Made by a program: the position numbers and the translations under genes. Shown here piece after piece: positions 22,645 through 35,470 of a stretch of DNA of 64,000 bases (position 1 is its first letter; every line of letters starts with the position of its first letter). Below the pieces are notes generated by a model. It saw nothing but the letters and a program-made list of their open reading frames with translations, was not told the DNA's origin and did no database searches. Source of the stretch: Kryptolebias marmoratus (lineage: Eukaryota; Chordata; Actinopteri; Cyprinodontiformes; Rivulidae); contig NC_051431.1 in assembly GCF_001649575.2 (NCBI RefSeq), forward strand, positions 24,969,655 through 25,033,654, in the 5' to 3' direction.

Positions 22645-23040
22645 CATGGTTCTTATACTGTGGTACAAGTATCACTGGTGGCACTCAAGATCCTTTAAGT
22701 GGCACTCAAAAAAGAAAAATTGATACAAACTATTTACAAGCTAAGTAACAAGATAATTAATCATCATAAGCTAAACTATGATGTAAAGCTAAAAAGCAGA
22801 AATACCTACAAAGAGGATTAGTTCAAGCAAATTAAACCATTAGCTCCAAATAAAAAAAATACTTGAAACAAAAATGCAGAAAAGAATATTTTGGGAACCT
22901 TTGTGAAAATTGGAGTGGACAATGGTTAACTGATGCTCTAGTGGAACAGTCTTCAAAGGACCTAGCAAAAGGTGCAAAACAGGGATACATCTTGATTCAA
23001 ATTTTATCCAGTTTGCATTTATCTGTTGTGGAAAGATAAG
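22645..23040 (+). repeat. hAT-type repeat, related to 49682-50588
   Basis: The left end reads CATGGTTCTTATACTGTGG, a form of the fish hAT terminus GGTTCTCAAACTGTGGTAC. The interior (GCTAAAAAGCAGAAA, TTAGCTCCAAAT, CAAAAGGTGCAAAACAG, ATTTATCTGTTGTGG) aligns in the same order with 49750-49985. The right end was not found. Confidence 0.5.
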
Positions 23041-24010
23041 GAATCAAGACAGGTGTATGTTGTTGTGGCCATAGTAAATGAAATAAGGAGATGGCCGGTA
23101 AAACTGACAAACTTTATTACGAATATGCTAACACGTCAGATGCCATTACAGGACTGTTTCACTCTCTGCTGGTCTCAACCAGGGTTTGTGTTATGGGTTT
23201 GGACAGTTTGCTTGGTAATGTAATATTAGAGTATAAGCTTTTAAGCTTGTTTTTAATGTCTTTAGATTGTAGTAGGTGGTATCTGGAGAGCTTAGTTTTT
23301 TCTGAGGTGATACTAATCATGAAAAGTTATTGTTCTAAATTTTATGGAGGATCACTTTGGAGAGAGAGTTTATCTACACAGATCATGGGGTTTGTCTCAA
23401 AATAACTGCAAAAATATGTCTTTATATAATCAATCTATTTAATAAACACTTAAACAACAGTTAGCGTTTCTGAATGTACTTTACAATCCAACATTTCTGA
23501 TCTCTAGTTAATATTTAGAAAGTCCATCATGCAGGAGTTACACATACTGATTCAATCAGGACATATTTAATTTAACCTTATAAGTAATGGAAAGTTTATC
23601 AGCCGGCCTTGGTAGGGCTCCGACTGATCCACAGGTGTCATGTGGAGATGGTAACTGATGGGAGCAGAGCATCTTGTTTACATGACATCCAGGAGAAATT
23701 GAGATAGCCAGCCTTTCAAGGCCGACTCAATTGGAGCCAGATTCAGATAGTAAAATTGTTATAGGTCTGGCCGATGCTGTTAATTTCCTGTCTGAAACAT
23801 GAATCAGAAACATAAAGACATAACCCCTGAAAACAGAAAAACAAAGAACCAAGAACCAAAGCCAAAAATAAACACAAAACTACTTAAATTCTTGATAGTT
23901 ATAATAAATAATTATAATGGCACAGCCCAGAAGTGATAAATAAATGGATAGAATTTTTCTGCATTATTTTGGGACAAGATATTTTCTATATTTAGTAATA
24001 TTGCACAGCT
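23041..24010. other. No recognisable gene or repeat
   Basis: Nothing identified. The + frames at 23026-23405 show no domain. Confidence 0.4.
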
Positions 24011-24014
24011 GAAG

Positions 24015-24375
24015 GAAGGGGGTCCTGGTAACATCTTTTATGTTTTGTAAATGACATTTCCTTATTAAAAACCACACCAAGTTTCCTTACATCATTATTG
24101 GAGGTCAAGGTAATGCCATCCAGAGGAAGTGAAAGCCTGCAAAGTTTGTTCTGTAAAGTTCTCAGTTTCAAAACCCACAACATCTGCGTTCTTTAAATTT
24201 AAAAGCAGAAAATTAAGAGTCACTCAAGTTTTTGTGCATTTAAGACAGGCTTGTCATAGAAGTAACTGATTGGATTCATCCAGCTTCATGGATAAATATA
24301 CCAGACTATCATCAGCATAAGTTTGAAAATCTATCCTGTGCCGTCTAATTCTTTTACCAAACAGGAGTGTATTCC
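24015..24375 (-). pseudogene. LINE reverse transcriptase fragment (L2/Rex1-like)
   Basis: On the minus strand, FQTYADDSLVYLSMKLDESN contains an intact YADD catalytic motif (24308-24319). It is followed, after stops, by NFLLLNLKNADVVGFETE and then LSLPLDGITLTSNNDVRKLG and VVFNKEMSF. This is the usual order at the end of the RT palm and thumb in L2/Rex1-type LINEs. Stops and shifts show it is dead. The clade is assigned from wording, not from a search. Confidence 0.75.
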
Positions 24376-24379
24376 ATTT

Positions 24380-27300
24380 GTATCATAAGGTCAAACCTGA
24401 TTTTTTTACTTTGTTTCAACCATACAGAGAAGGGTACATTTAATTGTTCCTTTTAGGTTCATAAAAACCACATGACTATTGACAAAGAAGAGGCTTAGAC
24501 AAGGCCTTCTTCAAAATTACAATGTTTATAACAAATATATGACATATTAGTTATATTCATTCGTTAATTTTTGAATAATTAAAGCTGTAACATTCATTAC
24601 TTGGAAAAAAGACTAAAAAAGGTTACTCATTTAAAGTTTATGGCAACTAAGACAAAACAATACTAGCTCTGAAAAGGGTTGTTTGAAGGTGGCTTAAGAA
24701 TATGGAAAATAAAATACTCACAGAGGTATGGAAATCACTGCTTTAAATCACTCCTCACAGAAACAGAAAGTAAAGAGTACTGGTCCTAGCACCAAATCCT
24801 GAGAAACTCCAAGATATAGGGGAACTGTTATAGAGTTTAATACAAAAAACAAATAACTAATAATTCATGAATAATTAACCAGCACTCATTAGGTCTCCAA
24901 ATCTCAATCCACCATAATAATTAGATGGCTAGTTTACCTGGAGATGAGTTCAATTTCTGCAGTGATACCAAGCAGGAATGGGTCATCTGGAGATCAGAGC
25001 TTGGTGCTTCTGAAGTTGAACATCTTCCAGAAGCACCAAGCTCTTGCCCATGGCTGAGACAGAAGCCTTCTGCTACTGTGTGGTTCACTCAGATTCTCTC
25101 GGCGACCATTTTAGTGGAGAGTTTGGTGCTCAGAGTCATAAAACCACCTGGAGGGTCTGGAGACCAGCGGATCAGTTCGGCAATATGTCAGATGGCTTGA
25201 CGTTATCGATAGAGTTCAGTGGAAACCATTTGGTGTAAAAAAAACCTCTGTGGACCTGCCTACTCTGAAAAAAATGCAGTGACTCATTAAGAATTTCTCA
25301 CAAAAAAAGTGTGATGCATGTTATGGAAGATAAGATTTTGTGAAAAGTCTTCTGATGTCTCTTCAGTAGATTTAACAGAACTGTTATGTAAGGTATTGTC
25401 TGTTCACATTTCAATGCCAGGTTATACCACCCTCCTAATCACACAGCCTTCCAGCTCATGATGAGGCAGGTGACCTTGGTTCTGATAAGCTCTCAACACT
25501 TGATTAAAAAGCATACTTCTATAGTCTTAGGACAGACGTGTTCCACTGCTTGAAATTGTCTCATTCCTGAAATTTTTTGCTCAAGTTTTTTTTTTCTGAT
25601 AAACTGATGAAAATCAGCAAGATGTCTCTTCCAGTCTCACTTTGTATTTTTGCCACGGCAAAGCGGTGTTAAATACTAGCAAAACAGAAGTATGTAATAA
25701 AAAAAAAAAATGTCTGTTGAAAAAAAAAAGTAGGGAGACTGTCAAAAGCCTACACTAAGCAAAAGAAAAAAAAAACAAGGCAGCTAATATTTAGAGTGGC
25801 AGAGAGAAGAGAAAGAGTTTGACCGACAAAGAGAGGAAGGGGATGACGCAGAACAGTTATCAGATAAAACCTTAGTTTCATGTTCAAAAGTCAGCATTAT
25901 GGACAGGAAATGACCTAGAAGATGTTTCTAGGTTTTTTTGTAATGCTATTTGCACTTCCCAGATACTATGAGGTTTCAAAAATTCATCCAGAAATACTGG
26001 TGTCAGTTTTCCTGCTAATCTGTCTTGAAAATCCATAATGCAAGCTCCTAAACTTCCCTGTGAAAATGGCAATACTAGTTGTCATACTTCAGCGTTTTGA
26101 AAAACGTGTATCATTAATTTCAAACCTTTAAAAGTCAGCAAGAACAAGTTGTTAATCTTTGTTATGAGTTACATAAACATTCCTTTCTATACAGTATATC
26201 CCAGAGAGATGCTTTTCAGTTAGGATCAAAAGGAGCCATTTAACTCTGAGAGAAAAACCAGTGAAAAAAGGGATTTTATCAGATTTTTACTAAGATAGCT
26301 AATTAGTGAACAGTGGCACTTTAACATGTTTATGATCCTTTCTTTTTGCTCTGCAGAAGATTATTGTTTCCATCATAAATTGTGATACAGCCTGGTAAGA
26401 AGTGTACCAGCTTTATAGTACTGCAATGGAAGTTAAATTTTTGGGACACTAATCCTGCTTTGTAAGAAAAAAAGAGAAAATTTTATGTTCGTTTTGAATG
26501 TTAGGTATCTTGTACATTGAAGATTATTTTTAAACTTTTAAATTACCAGCCTTAAGAACCCTGCATTATCATCACATACCATGCCAGCACATTAAATCCA
26601 CCATATAATATTCAGTTTTCAAAGGCCAAATAACTTGTTCGTCTGAGCAAGTAAAATCCACTTCAGCAGACAAACAAGTGACTCAGCTGATGTTTCTTTG
26701 TGTTTTTGTAAAGAAATTAAATTTAGATTTCTCAGATGTCATCAAATACAATCTGTTATTGAAATAAAACAGGAGGAACAAAAAGACTTCAAAATAAAGA
26801 CTTCACCGCTGTGGAAGTTTGGGCTCCAAAATTAGCCTTTTAGTTGTATTTATAAATGTAAAGTAATAGCTTTGACAAGAAAATGTGTTAGGAAACTGAA
26901 GTATTTTTCCATGTCTTGGCTATAAATGTCATTTTCCTAAATTGGAAAATATTTTCTGTCTCTAACCTGAGTTATTTCAAAAGGCTTATGAAGACAGTGT
27001 GGCATGCTGAATAATATTGTGGACTGTCACAGTACAGAATTGAGTCTGAGCCCTCTCATTGAGTCAATAAGTTTTCTGCTTTTCCATGAATGCTTATTTG
27101 GCAGGGCTAAGCATAAATCTTACATGGGCAGGATCAATAATAATGGATATGACTGGTTAAAGAAAACAGATGTTTTGAGTTAAATATTGAAAAATAAGTA
27201 CTTGTGATTTGGCATCATGTCACATGAACACAGCCTTATTATAAATAATAGGCAATGTAAATCAAACAATTCCTGTGTCTTTATTGTGTATTTCTTATGC

Positions 27301-27480
27301 TTTCTGTAAACTAATCTGCTTTTTGGCATACCAGATTATCAACTTGTTTTGCCAGCAATATTCAAGCTCTGTCGTGGTTCTTAAAGCTAGTAATATAGAT
27401 TGTGAACTTTGCACGAAGGGGCTTGATTACAATTCAGATCAATTTTAACGTTTTCTCTCATTGCTTTTGCCATTCTAATG
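24380..27480. other. Unassigned AT-rich sequence
   Basis: No gene is recognised. Contains a hairpin at 24996-25044 and A-rich tracts around 25700-25780. Confidence 0.4.
24996..25044. repeat. 17-bp perfect inverted repeat, 15-nt loop
   Basis: AGAGCTTGGTGCTTCTG at 24996-25012 and its exact complement CAGAAGCACCAAGCTCT at 25028-25044. Confidence 0.95.
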
Positions 27481-27489
27481 AACTGTACT

Positions 27490-28075
27490 CCCATGACCCA
27501 ACACAAGTGAGTCTGAGGCTACATGTATAAATAAACTGATTTTATTTTGGTAAGATCTGATTTTAATGCTTGGTTGTTCACATTGTAATTTAAATGTGAC
27601 CACCATCAGACTCCAGTGTGAACGGTCTATGGCTCTGAAGCAACCCTCTTGTGCAAAAGAAGACGTAATGTCACTCATAAAGTAAAGTCAATATGGATGC
27701 TACATCCTGTATGTCAGTGTATCAATTCTTGAGTTGTTCCACTGGAGCCAAAAATATCATCTGTCATGCTTGTTTTGTCTAATGTTTACATTTAATCTAG
27801 CTTCTTCCTGCCTACTCCGGCGCAGTTTTGTGATACCTGTCACACTTCAGTGATGTAAAAGTTGGATGAAATGCAACATGACAAGTCAGACTGTGGTCCC
27901 TTTGACAAACGTCATATATGTATCTAATTTCAGTCCACATATAAAAGTGGCCTGGGTTTGATTAAAAAAATGGATTTGTGATTCTCAGAGTGTCAAAAAA
28001 AGATATAAGTCACATATGGGCAACAAATCAGATTTAGGTCACTTTTGCCTGCAGTGTGAACGCAGCTTAAGACAG
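27490..28075 (-). repeat. MITE-like repeat
   Basis: Read on the minus strand the right edge gives CTTAAGCTGCGTTCACACTG, then CAGGCAAAAGTGACCTAAAT and CAGATTTTTTT-type blocks, wording common to a fish MITE that begins GCTGCGTTCACACTGCAGGC. CAGTGTGAACGGTCTATGGC near 27617 belongs to its interior. The left end is not defined. Confidence 0.45.
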
Positions 28076-28967
28076 AGGAAAATGAAAAAGAATGAAGCAG
28101 ACTGCAATGAATAATTACTGTTAAACAAGAGAACAATAAATTGCTTTTCTTCTTTTGGTATTTCTAATAGCACATACATGTTTTTCTCCCACGCTTGTCC
28201 TCCTAACCCTCCCTGAGCTTCTAGCTGTGAATGTGAGCAGCAGGCCAGTCTGAATCAGTATTACAAATGGCAGCACTAATAACAAAGATTATCCTTCTCA
28301 AGAAGCACTCAACATTCCTAAATATTAGAGCTCAGAGAAAATAACACCCTAGCTTGCTTGGAAAACAGTTTAGGTACTTTTGTTTTGCGTGTGCAGTAAT
28401 AAGATGGCCATCCTAATGATTCCCAAAGGATCCACACCTTTTATTTAAGTGTGTGAGAAAAAAAACATAATTGCCATCATTACAGCAGCCACTTTGATTT
28501 CAATCTTTCAAAAGGCTGTGGCTGAGAGAGCTGGAGGGAAAAAGTGTAAGTGGTAAATTGGAGATCAGGGGATAAGGTGGAAGAGATGAAGTTTGAGTGT
28601 GATTGCACAAAATTGAATTATAAGTGTTAAAAATCATGAAACTGGTATGTCTTTCTGTTATACAGTACATGGACTCTCTTTCTATATAAAATATGCAGCA
28701 CTTTTTGGGCATATTTTCTGCATTTTGATTTTGTAGAATTACTTCAAACAGGAATATGAGAAAAGGCAAAAGGCACACAGCAGCAAAATGATAAAGGTGT
28801 GTTTGACACCACACACCATTTATAGCTATACCTTTGACTTTTTAAATTTTTAAACTGTCATTTTAAGAATGTGGAAACATTGATTGATTTTACTATGTCA
28901 GTGTTTCATAAGTATGAGGAAACTAAGCCAAAATGTTTAGATTGAATCTTCTAACTGGAACTTGGAG

Positions 28968-29007
<40 letters not shown>

Positions 29008-29759
29008 CTCTTTATATCACAGTAGTGGAAATGGGCTTCCATATGTTGTGGTTTCACTAATAGCTAGAGGAGGAAATAAATTAGCCACCATCCCATATTG
29101 TGCTGGGAAGCTGGGGAAAATTGTAGCCAGATGGTTGATGAAACAAGTTTACCTCAGCATAAATTCAGTGAATAACAGCAAATGTGGAAATATTTCAAAA
29201 CATTATCGCCCACCTGCCCTCACCTAAAAAAACCTTTCTCATACTTATGAGATACAAAGTCACATTTACAGGACAGTGTCTCATATATCATGACTTAGGT
29301 TTTTTTTTTAATCAATATGAAATACCATTTCCCAATCAAATCACTATATCTCAAAACTACAAAATACTATATAATCTCTTCCTTCATGTAATGCTAGACC
29401 TTTCATTTTATGATAGTTGTTACCCCAGGTCTATTTATGTCTCAGAATACTGCCCCAACTTTGACTCAACTCTCTCTGCATGTTTGAGTGTGTCAGTGTA
29501 ATTGTTTTTCTTTTTCTCTCTTTTTTACCAAGAGAGCAGCACAAGATTTTCAAATGTCATTGCAGAAGTTGTGGGTGACATGCCAGAGTTGTTTTTACAA
29601 GTCAGCTTGTAACTATCTAAAACATTTGAAGATGTAAAATAAAGGATGCGGGAGGAAAACTATTGCCTGCATGAGGCTACCTGACTTTTGGCTATTTAGT
29701 TTTTTATTGTTGCTTTTGGCCCAAAGTCTTGTATCTCCATTTGTCTTCAGACTAAATCA
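28076..29759. other. No recognisable gene
   Basis: AT-rich sequence with a (TA)n tract at 28969-29005. The frames at 28500-28814 (-) and 29184-29501 (+) show no domain. Confidence 0.45.
28969..29005. repeat. (TA)n microsatellite
   Basis: About 18 TA units. Confidence 0.95.
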
Positions 29760-30498
29760 CAATCTCTACAGGATTTCGTGGGCATTTTTTGTGATTGTTG
29801 CGGCTAAAATGCCTGATTTTGCAGGACATTTTCCTAAAAGTTGCGATTTTTTTTTTTACTAAAATCAATTAAAAAAACATAACTTTTAATATCTAAACCA
29901 AAAATACTTACTAGTTTTGTAAGATAATTACCAACAAACATTGACATTATCAAAAGATGCTTTATTTGAGAATTTCGATAGCTTCTAAACTGACATTCAT
30001 GACCATTTCTGGATTGTCCCTCGTCTGCAGCTCTTCTCACATGTTTTGCAGACACAAAGTGTTTGTCGATGCGTTTATGTTCGATGTTTACACTGCAGGA
30101 CGTGCAAAACATCTCCCCCCCCACTCTCGTGCAGCTGGGTAGGAAACTGGTTTGCGCGGTCCTTTGCTGAAATCTTTGTGGGCAAATGTGAAGCATTAGC
30201 ACAGATTTTCGCCTCGGTCGCTGCTCCTGCACGCTCCCGGCATTCTGATGTTAACAGGACGTGACGTCATGTGTCTTCTTCATGAGTTATTTGGGGTTAT
30301 TTTGTATTCCACACTACACAAACCCATAAAGAAGACACCAGACCGCAGAAATGGTGGCGAATCACTTTAGAAACAATAAATATTGTGTTAAAGTTGTGGT
30401 GTTTTGGGCAAAGTTGCAAAAATTTGCGATTTTGCGGGGTTTGCTTGATTTTCCGTTAATAGTTGCGATCGCAACATCGCAAAATCCTAGAGGGTCTG
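29760..30498 (-). mobile_element. hAT-like non-autonomous element, copy C
   Basis: Ends CAATCTCTACAGGATTTCG and AAATCCTAGAGGGTCTG are flanked by the exact 6-bp repeat AAATCA (29754-29759, 30499-30504). Length 739 bp. It aligns end to end with copy B. Confidence 0.85.
29990..30210 (-). pseudogene. CGGBP1-like zinc finger, copy C (broken)
   Basis: The finger itself is intact (FCTSCSVNIEHKRIDKHFVS, then AKH). However, the start codon corresponding to 13440 is ATC, and an expanded C tract at 30114-30121 shifts the frame just before the finger. The open frame seen there (29834-30232) therefore begins with unrelated sequence. Confidence 0.65.
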
Positions 30499-30504
30499 AA
30501 ATCA

Positions 30505-31369
30505 ACTTTATTGGTCATCTGTGGTTTTATGCACAGCTAACCAATGAAACATTTCCAACAGAGCTTGTGACTACACCATTTATTTAATGGAAAAGAAAGA
30601 TGGAAAGCCTTGTTTTTGGCAGTACAAGTTTTTTTGCATGACAATGTCAATAGTAAAAATTATGTAACATTTTGGCCTTTTAATTACGATTCATCTCAGA
30701 TTGGTTCATTTAAATTGCTTCCATACAGCTCTCAAGACTGAGACAGTTTGTCATAATTTGTTTTGACAATCAAATATTTCAAAGCTATGTGGGGTTCGTG
30801 TTTAAAAAGCATTTTGAGTTCAGATTTAAAAGTTTGAAAGTTAACATTTTTGGAAGGCAAACCCCACTCTGTTCCTCCAGCTGCTTTTACACTCCTATCT
30901 TCAAGGACCCTGAGTCATTTAAAAAAAATAATTTCTCTTTTTTTGTTTTAAAGACCCTGGGTTTCTGCTGGATGAATTGATGGGTTATCATGTGACTGGG
31001 GTGTTTTAACACCATAGTCTGTATCTGAATTAAGGTGTTAAAACACCAACATACAAGTGGGCCAAAGAAAAACAACAACAAAAAAGTTAATGATATTAAT
31101 AAAATAATTTGATTTTCTGAAGTTATTAATATTATTTTGCAAAAATGAAGTAGTAATGTTCTTTGAAACATCCTCATCTGCTATACTTGAAATATTTATC
31201 TACATGGTATCTGCCATTACCTTCCTTTTCTCTGTTCACACCTCATCTTAAAAATAATCACATTTGGTGCTCAACCACCATGTTCCTATGTTGTTTCCTG
31301 TAATACAAAATGTGTCATATGCGAAAGACACATGGGGGGAATGGAAATATGAAATTGAAAATGTAAACA
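30505..31369. other. No recognisable gene or repeat
   Basis: AT-rich sequence; nothing identified. Confidence 0.45.
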
Positions 31370-31371
31370 TA

Positions 31372-31568
31372 TAGTGTCTATAGAAAATATTTAGATGTCT
31401 TAAACTTTTCCAAAAAACCCTCTGTAGAAATAAAAGTATACTTTTATTTCTACAGAGGGTTTTTTGATAATGCTTTTGTAAAGAAAGCTACAACACTCAC
31501 CATGTTGATTTATGACAGAAATAAAAGCATAACACATCTAAAGGAGTGAATACTTTTTATAGGCTGTG
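31372..31568. mobile_element. Tc1/mariner-type MITE (197 bp)
   Basis: Imperfect terminal inverted repeats (TAGTGTCTATAGAAAATATT and the complement of AGTATTC...CTATAAAAAG-type sequence ending GGCTGTG) are flanked by TA on both sides (31370-31371, 31569-31570). The ends resemble the fish Tc1 terminus CAGTGCCTATAAAAAGTATT. The interior contains the perfect palindrome at 31411-31466. Confidence 0.6.
31411..31466. repeat. Perfect 56-bp palindrome (two 28-bp arms, no loop)
   Basis: The left arm runs from CAAAAAACCCTCTGTAG to AAAGTA (31411-31438). The right arm (31439-31466) is its exact complement. Confidence 0.98.
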
Positions 31569-31570
31569 TA

Positions 31571-32990
31571 CATTTTAGCTACCTCATACTTGTGAAGCTT
31601 GTCTTTATTATAATCATGCCTCTCTTGTCAGTGGTAGTGTGCAAGAGGAAGTATATTATAATTATATATTATATAATATAATTATGTTTTTCACACATGC
31701 ATCAAAAGATGACAATAAATTGTTGCTGTACTTAAATATTCATGAAATAATGTCACAGTTGCTTAAAAAAAAAAATTGGACGCTATGTGGAGCAGCACAG
31801 CTGGTGTGTAAAGGAATTTTGCACAAATTCTGCAGATTAAAAGTCTGTTTGAGTGGTGTCCTCTAAATTATCATGTAATAGTACTGACTCGGCCCTTACC
31901 CCTTTTTATTTTGATTTGAGGGACCAGTCTTTTGTGTAATATTTCAAGATAGTCGTGATTGGTTGTTTTTTAGACTTTCTAAAGGAACAGAAACACTTCA
32001 TAAAAAACACATGTAATGAACATTAAGTTAAAAATGCAGATTTCCCCGAAAAAAAAACCAAAACAACAACAATAGTTAAACAATCGTGTAAAGAAAGACT
32101 TCAACAGGAATTATTAGTGAAATTTTGATTGGACTGAAGAGCATCAGACAGGAAGCTGATAAAACAGCAGTTCATGTGAAGCGTGAGTAGGGGAATTACA
32201 GAAGCTGAAAGATTAATGCTAATCTTATTAATGCTAGTACTGTTTATTAGCATTGGACTGTGTAAAAAAAATATCCTGAAGACAGAGAGTCTTAGGTATT
32301 AATAGTCCGGAAATGATGTCAATGCATCTTAACCACAGACTGTTTTGCTCTTTTCTTTCTGTTTATTGTTTAAGAGTAACTCAAAGAAAAATCATTTAGG
32401 TGTCATTCAGTATTAACTTTTTATTCCTCCATGAAGAGCAAATGTTCTTCTTCATGCTGTAAACTACATGTGGCCCCCCCTAAAGCAAACATTTAAATCA
32501 TTGTGTTAATGGAGCCATATGCAAATTTGCAATGTCTCACTTAGATAGCATATGTGAAACTTTAAATTGCTTTGAATGAGAAATTTGTGCATGATATATT
32601 ATTAACTGGAAGTTAGATCAATAAAATGTATTGCACGCACACCTTTGTGAGGGGACAAAGAAAAAAAAACATCAATACTAGAACACTAAAAGCCCAAAAC
32701 TATCTCATAGATGCAGACTTTGACCACTAAAGATTGCAGAAGTACAAAGTCTGTAATGTTGTGATTTTAGTGGACTACACACACTCTTGAATTTCTCAGA
32801 AAGGAAACAAGTAAAACAGTAATCTGGGTGGGCTAAAACAGATTAATACCTACAATAAATAAGTTAATCTTTTTTTGAGATTTATTTAAAAAGAAGATAG
32901 TCCTTAAATGAATTAAAGGTGTAGCATTCCTTAAAGTAATGCATATTGACTTTCATGCCAGTGTTTTAGCCTAAGTTAGTTAACTCTGTT
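31571..32990. other. No recognisable gene or repeat
   Basis: AT-rich sequence; nothing identified. Confidence 0.45.
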
Positions 32991-32994
32991 AGTC

Positions 32995-33345
32995 TGAGTT
33001 ATAGCCATTTTGGTCAAAGCTTGAAAGTAGTGTTAAGCACAATCTCATTTGATATCTCTCATGATCTTGAGTGATCTGTTAGCTCCTGAGGTATGTGCTG
33101 TGAATAAGTCTCAGCTTTTACCGCACAAGAGTTTAGCTCAAAACCTAAAATGGAATTCAGTATAGCCATTTTTGTGTAAACTAAGGTTGATTAGCTGTGG
33201 TGGCCATCTTAATTTGGATTGACTTCAAAAGTTATGAAGTTGTAGATTGTTATTCAGGAATTTTCTTTTGAGAGTTTCATTGAAAACCACTCAGTAGTTT
33301 ATGAGATATTTTGCTAACAGACAAACAGGGCTGACTTATATAGTT
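32995..33345 (+). repeat. ~300-bp satellite-like unit
   Basis: Shares with 34670-35470 the ordered blocks GAGTTATAGCCATTTTGG, GTGGTGGCCATCTTAATTTG, GACTTCAAAAGTTATGAAGT, GTTTCATTGAAAACCACTCA and GAGATATTTTGCTAACAGAC. Confidence 0.65.
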
Positions 33346-33661
33346 TTAAGGTTTTTCACAAAGATCCTGTGTTATGTGTTGAGCTTAAAAGAGTGCTGGA
33401 GACGATGCTCAGCTAATACCCCTCAAAAATACCCCAGGCTTTATAGCTTATTTCAATGTGGGCAAATTGCACCAGTGCAGAGACGCGCAGTGTGCTTAAC
33501 AGCCACGTCAGAGGCACAAAGTGAGCTTTTGCAATGACCTCGTGAATTAGTCACAAAACGCATTTGCAACAAAAACAAGCAAACCACAGCCAGTTTGGTC
33601 TTATCTTTGACCAACGAGAGAGATCTTAATACTGCAACAGGACGATGAGCCAAAACTCACC

Positions 33662-34364
33662 TGACAAGAATCAGTTAGCGGACCCGGAATTTCAGCCACG
33701 ACACAGGAGTGGACAGATAACTTGTCTTTATTGAACAGCAAGGAGAATGCTAAGCGTAGCAGGAGGGCCTCTGATCGCCGCACTGAGAAGAGACAAGATA
33801 GTTTTGTTATCCACACGAAAACCAGGAAGTAACCACGGACTGAGGAGGTTACACTGACCTGGATGATGGTGTGAGGGGAACCAGGACACGATCCTTGCAG
33901 GATAGCGGCAGAGCGAAGTCCAGGAACGGGTGTGAGGATTAGCGTCTCCGAAAGGTAGGCCGCGGGAGCAAAACTTAACTCTTGGTCAGACGGGCAGGGG
34001 TCGAAGCCGGGAGATCCAGAACCAGGCAACGGTACCAGTGGGGCAGGCGAGAAATCCAAGGCCAGGTCACAGGCAGGGGTCGATGTCCAGAAATCCGAAA
34101 ACCAGCAAGTATCCGACAGGGGCAAGGCGTGAGGAAGAATCCAAAAGGCAAGAGCAGGGTCGAGGCACAGGAAGTCAGTCCGTGAACGCTGGAAAATTAC
34201 TTGCTGTTGGGCTTTCATAATCTGGCACTGGAGGAGAGCAGAGAAGGAGAATATATAGGGCCCAGCCCAGGTGTAGGGGAGGTAATCAACCGAGGACACA
34301 GGTGACGAGAATGATAATTACTGGCAAGAGGCATGGCATGGCAAACACAGGCAAGATTATTACA
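33662..34364 (-). mobile_element. Solo LTR (703 bp)
   Basis: On the minus strand it runs TGTAATAATCTTGCC to CTGATTCTTGTCA, flanked by the 5-bp repeat TCACC (33657-33661, 34365-34369). A TATA box (complement of ATATATAGGG, 34251-34260) and an AATAAA (complement of 33727-33732) near the distal end fit an LTR in this orientation. It is GC-richer than its surroundings. The 232-codon minus-strand frame inside it is incidental. Confidence 0.8.
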
Positions 34365-34669
34365 TCACCTCAAACTTTTGAAAAAAAAACTCAAAGACGA
34401 AAAACAGTATGTGAACGTTTACAGGAGTAATCAACAAAACCAATTAAACCACATATCAAACAGCACTCTTTTATAGTAGCTAAAAAGAACAAAAGAAGGG
34501 AAAGACAAATTAATGTTACATTTACAAATTAAAAGCCTTGCATTCCTTTCATTCCAGAGTTTTAGATTAATATCCTCTTAAGCAAAGAAAAGGTTGATGT
34601 ATCTCGATCAATATTGTGAGATCTCACACTCAGATTATGTGTTGTTAATGACTCTCAGCTCAGTATCAA

Positions 34670-35470
34670 TAAGACCTACCTGGTTATAACCATTTTTGTG
34701 TTGACTAATGTTGATTACATGTGGTGGTCATCTTGAATTGAAATTACTCCAAAAGTTAATCACTTGTAGATGTACATACAAGGATTACTTTCTGAGCATT
34801 TGATTAAAATTCATTCAATCTTTCATGATATATTTTGCTAACAGCCAAACAGACCTGACTCCAGTAATTAATGCTAGGTTTACAGCAAAGATTTTGGGCA
34901 ATGAATAGCACTTAGAGTATGCACTGTGAATTCCTCTCCACTACAACCATATTGAATTTTAGCACATTATCCATACAACTGACTAATTCATAGCAATTTC
35001 TGTGTTTTCTGTGGTCATTTAGCTGTGGCAGCCATCTTAAATCCATTTGACACCAAAACTTAATGAGCTCTAGAGGTACATCGAGTAAATATTTCTTTAA
35101 GGTTTCATTAAAACTTGTTTTGTGGTTCATGAAATATTTTGACAACAGACAGACAGAATTTACTCCAAATAGTTAATGAGAAAATTTTAAAGAAACATCT
35201 TATGTAACCTGTTAGTGCTCAGAAGCTTTGTTGGAGATCAGTTTCAGTTACGACCGTACAAAACTTTAGCTCAATATCTGTAAAATTGACTGAGCTATAA
35301 CTACATTTTGAGTTTTTGAGGCAGCCATCTTGAATTAAGTTGACTCCAAATTTCTTTCAGTTGTAGAGGTACATGCCTACATTACTTTCTTCAAGTTTCA
35401 TTAAAATTCATCCAGTGGTCCATGAGATATTTTGGTAAAGGACAGACACACTAACACACACACACAGGGC
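34670..35470 (+). repeat. Three tandem ~300-bp satellite-like units
   Basis: The block CCATCTTGAATT, or a one- or two-base variant, occurs near 34727, 35030 and 35325, spacing about 300 bp. Each is followed by ACTCCAAAAGTTAAT, TGTAGATGTACAT, TTTCATTAAAATTCAT and GATATTTTGCTAACAGAC-type segments in the same order. Units are diverged from each other. Related pieces lie in reverse at 59572-59900 and 63010-63125. Confidence 0.75.

Noticed and set aside
33601..34299. 232-codon minus-strand frame
   Set aside because: It lies almost entirely within the solo LTR at 33662-34364, which is GC-rich and therefore poor in stops; no domain is recognisable.
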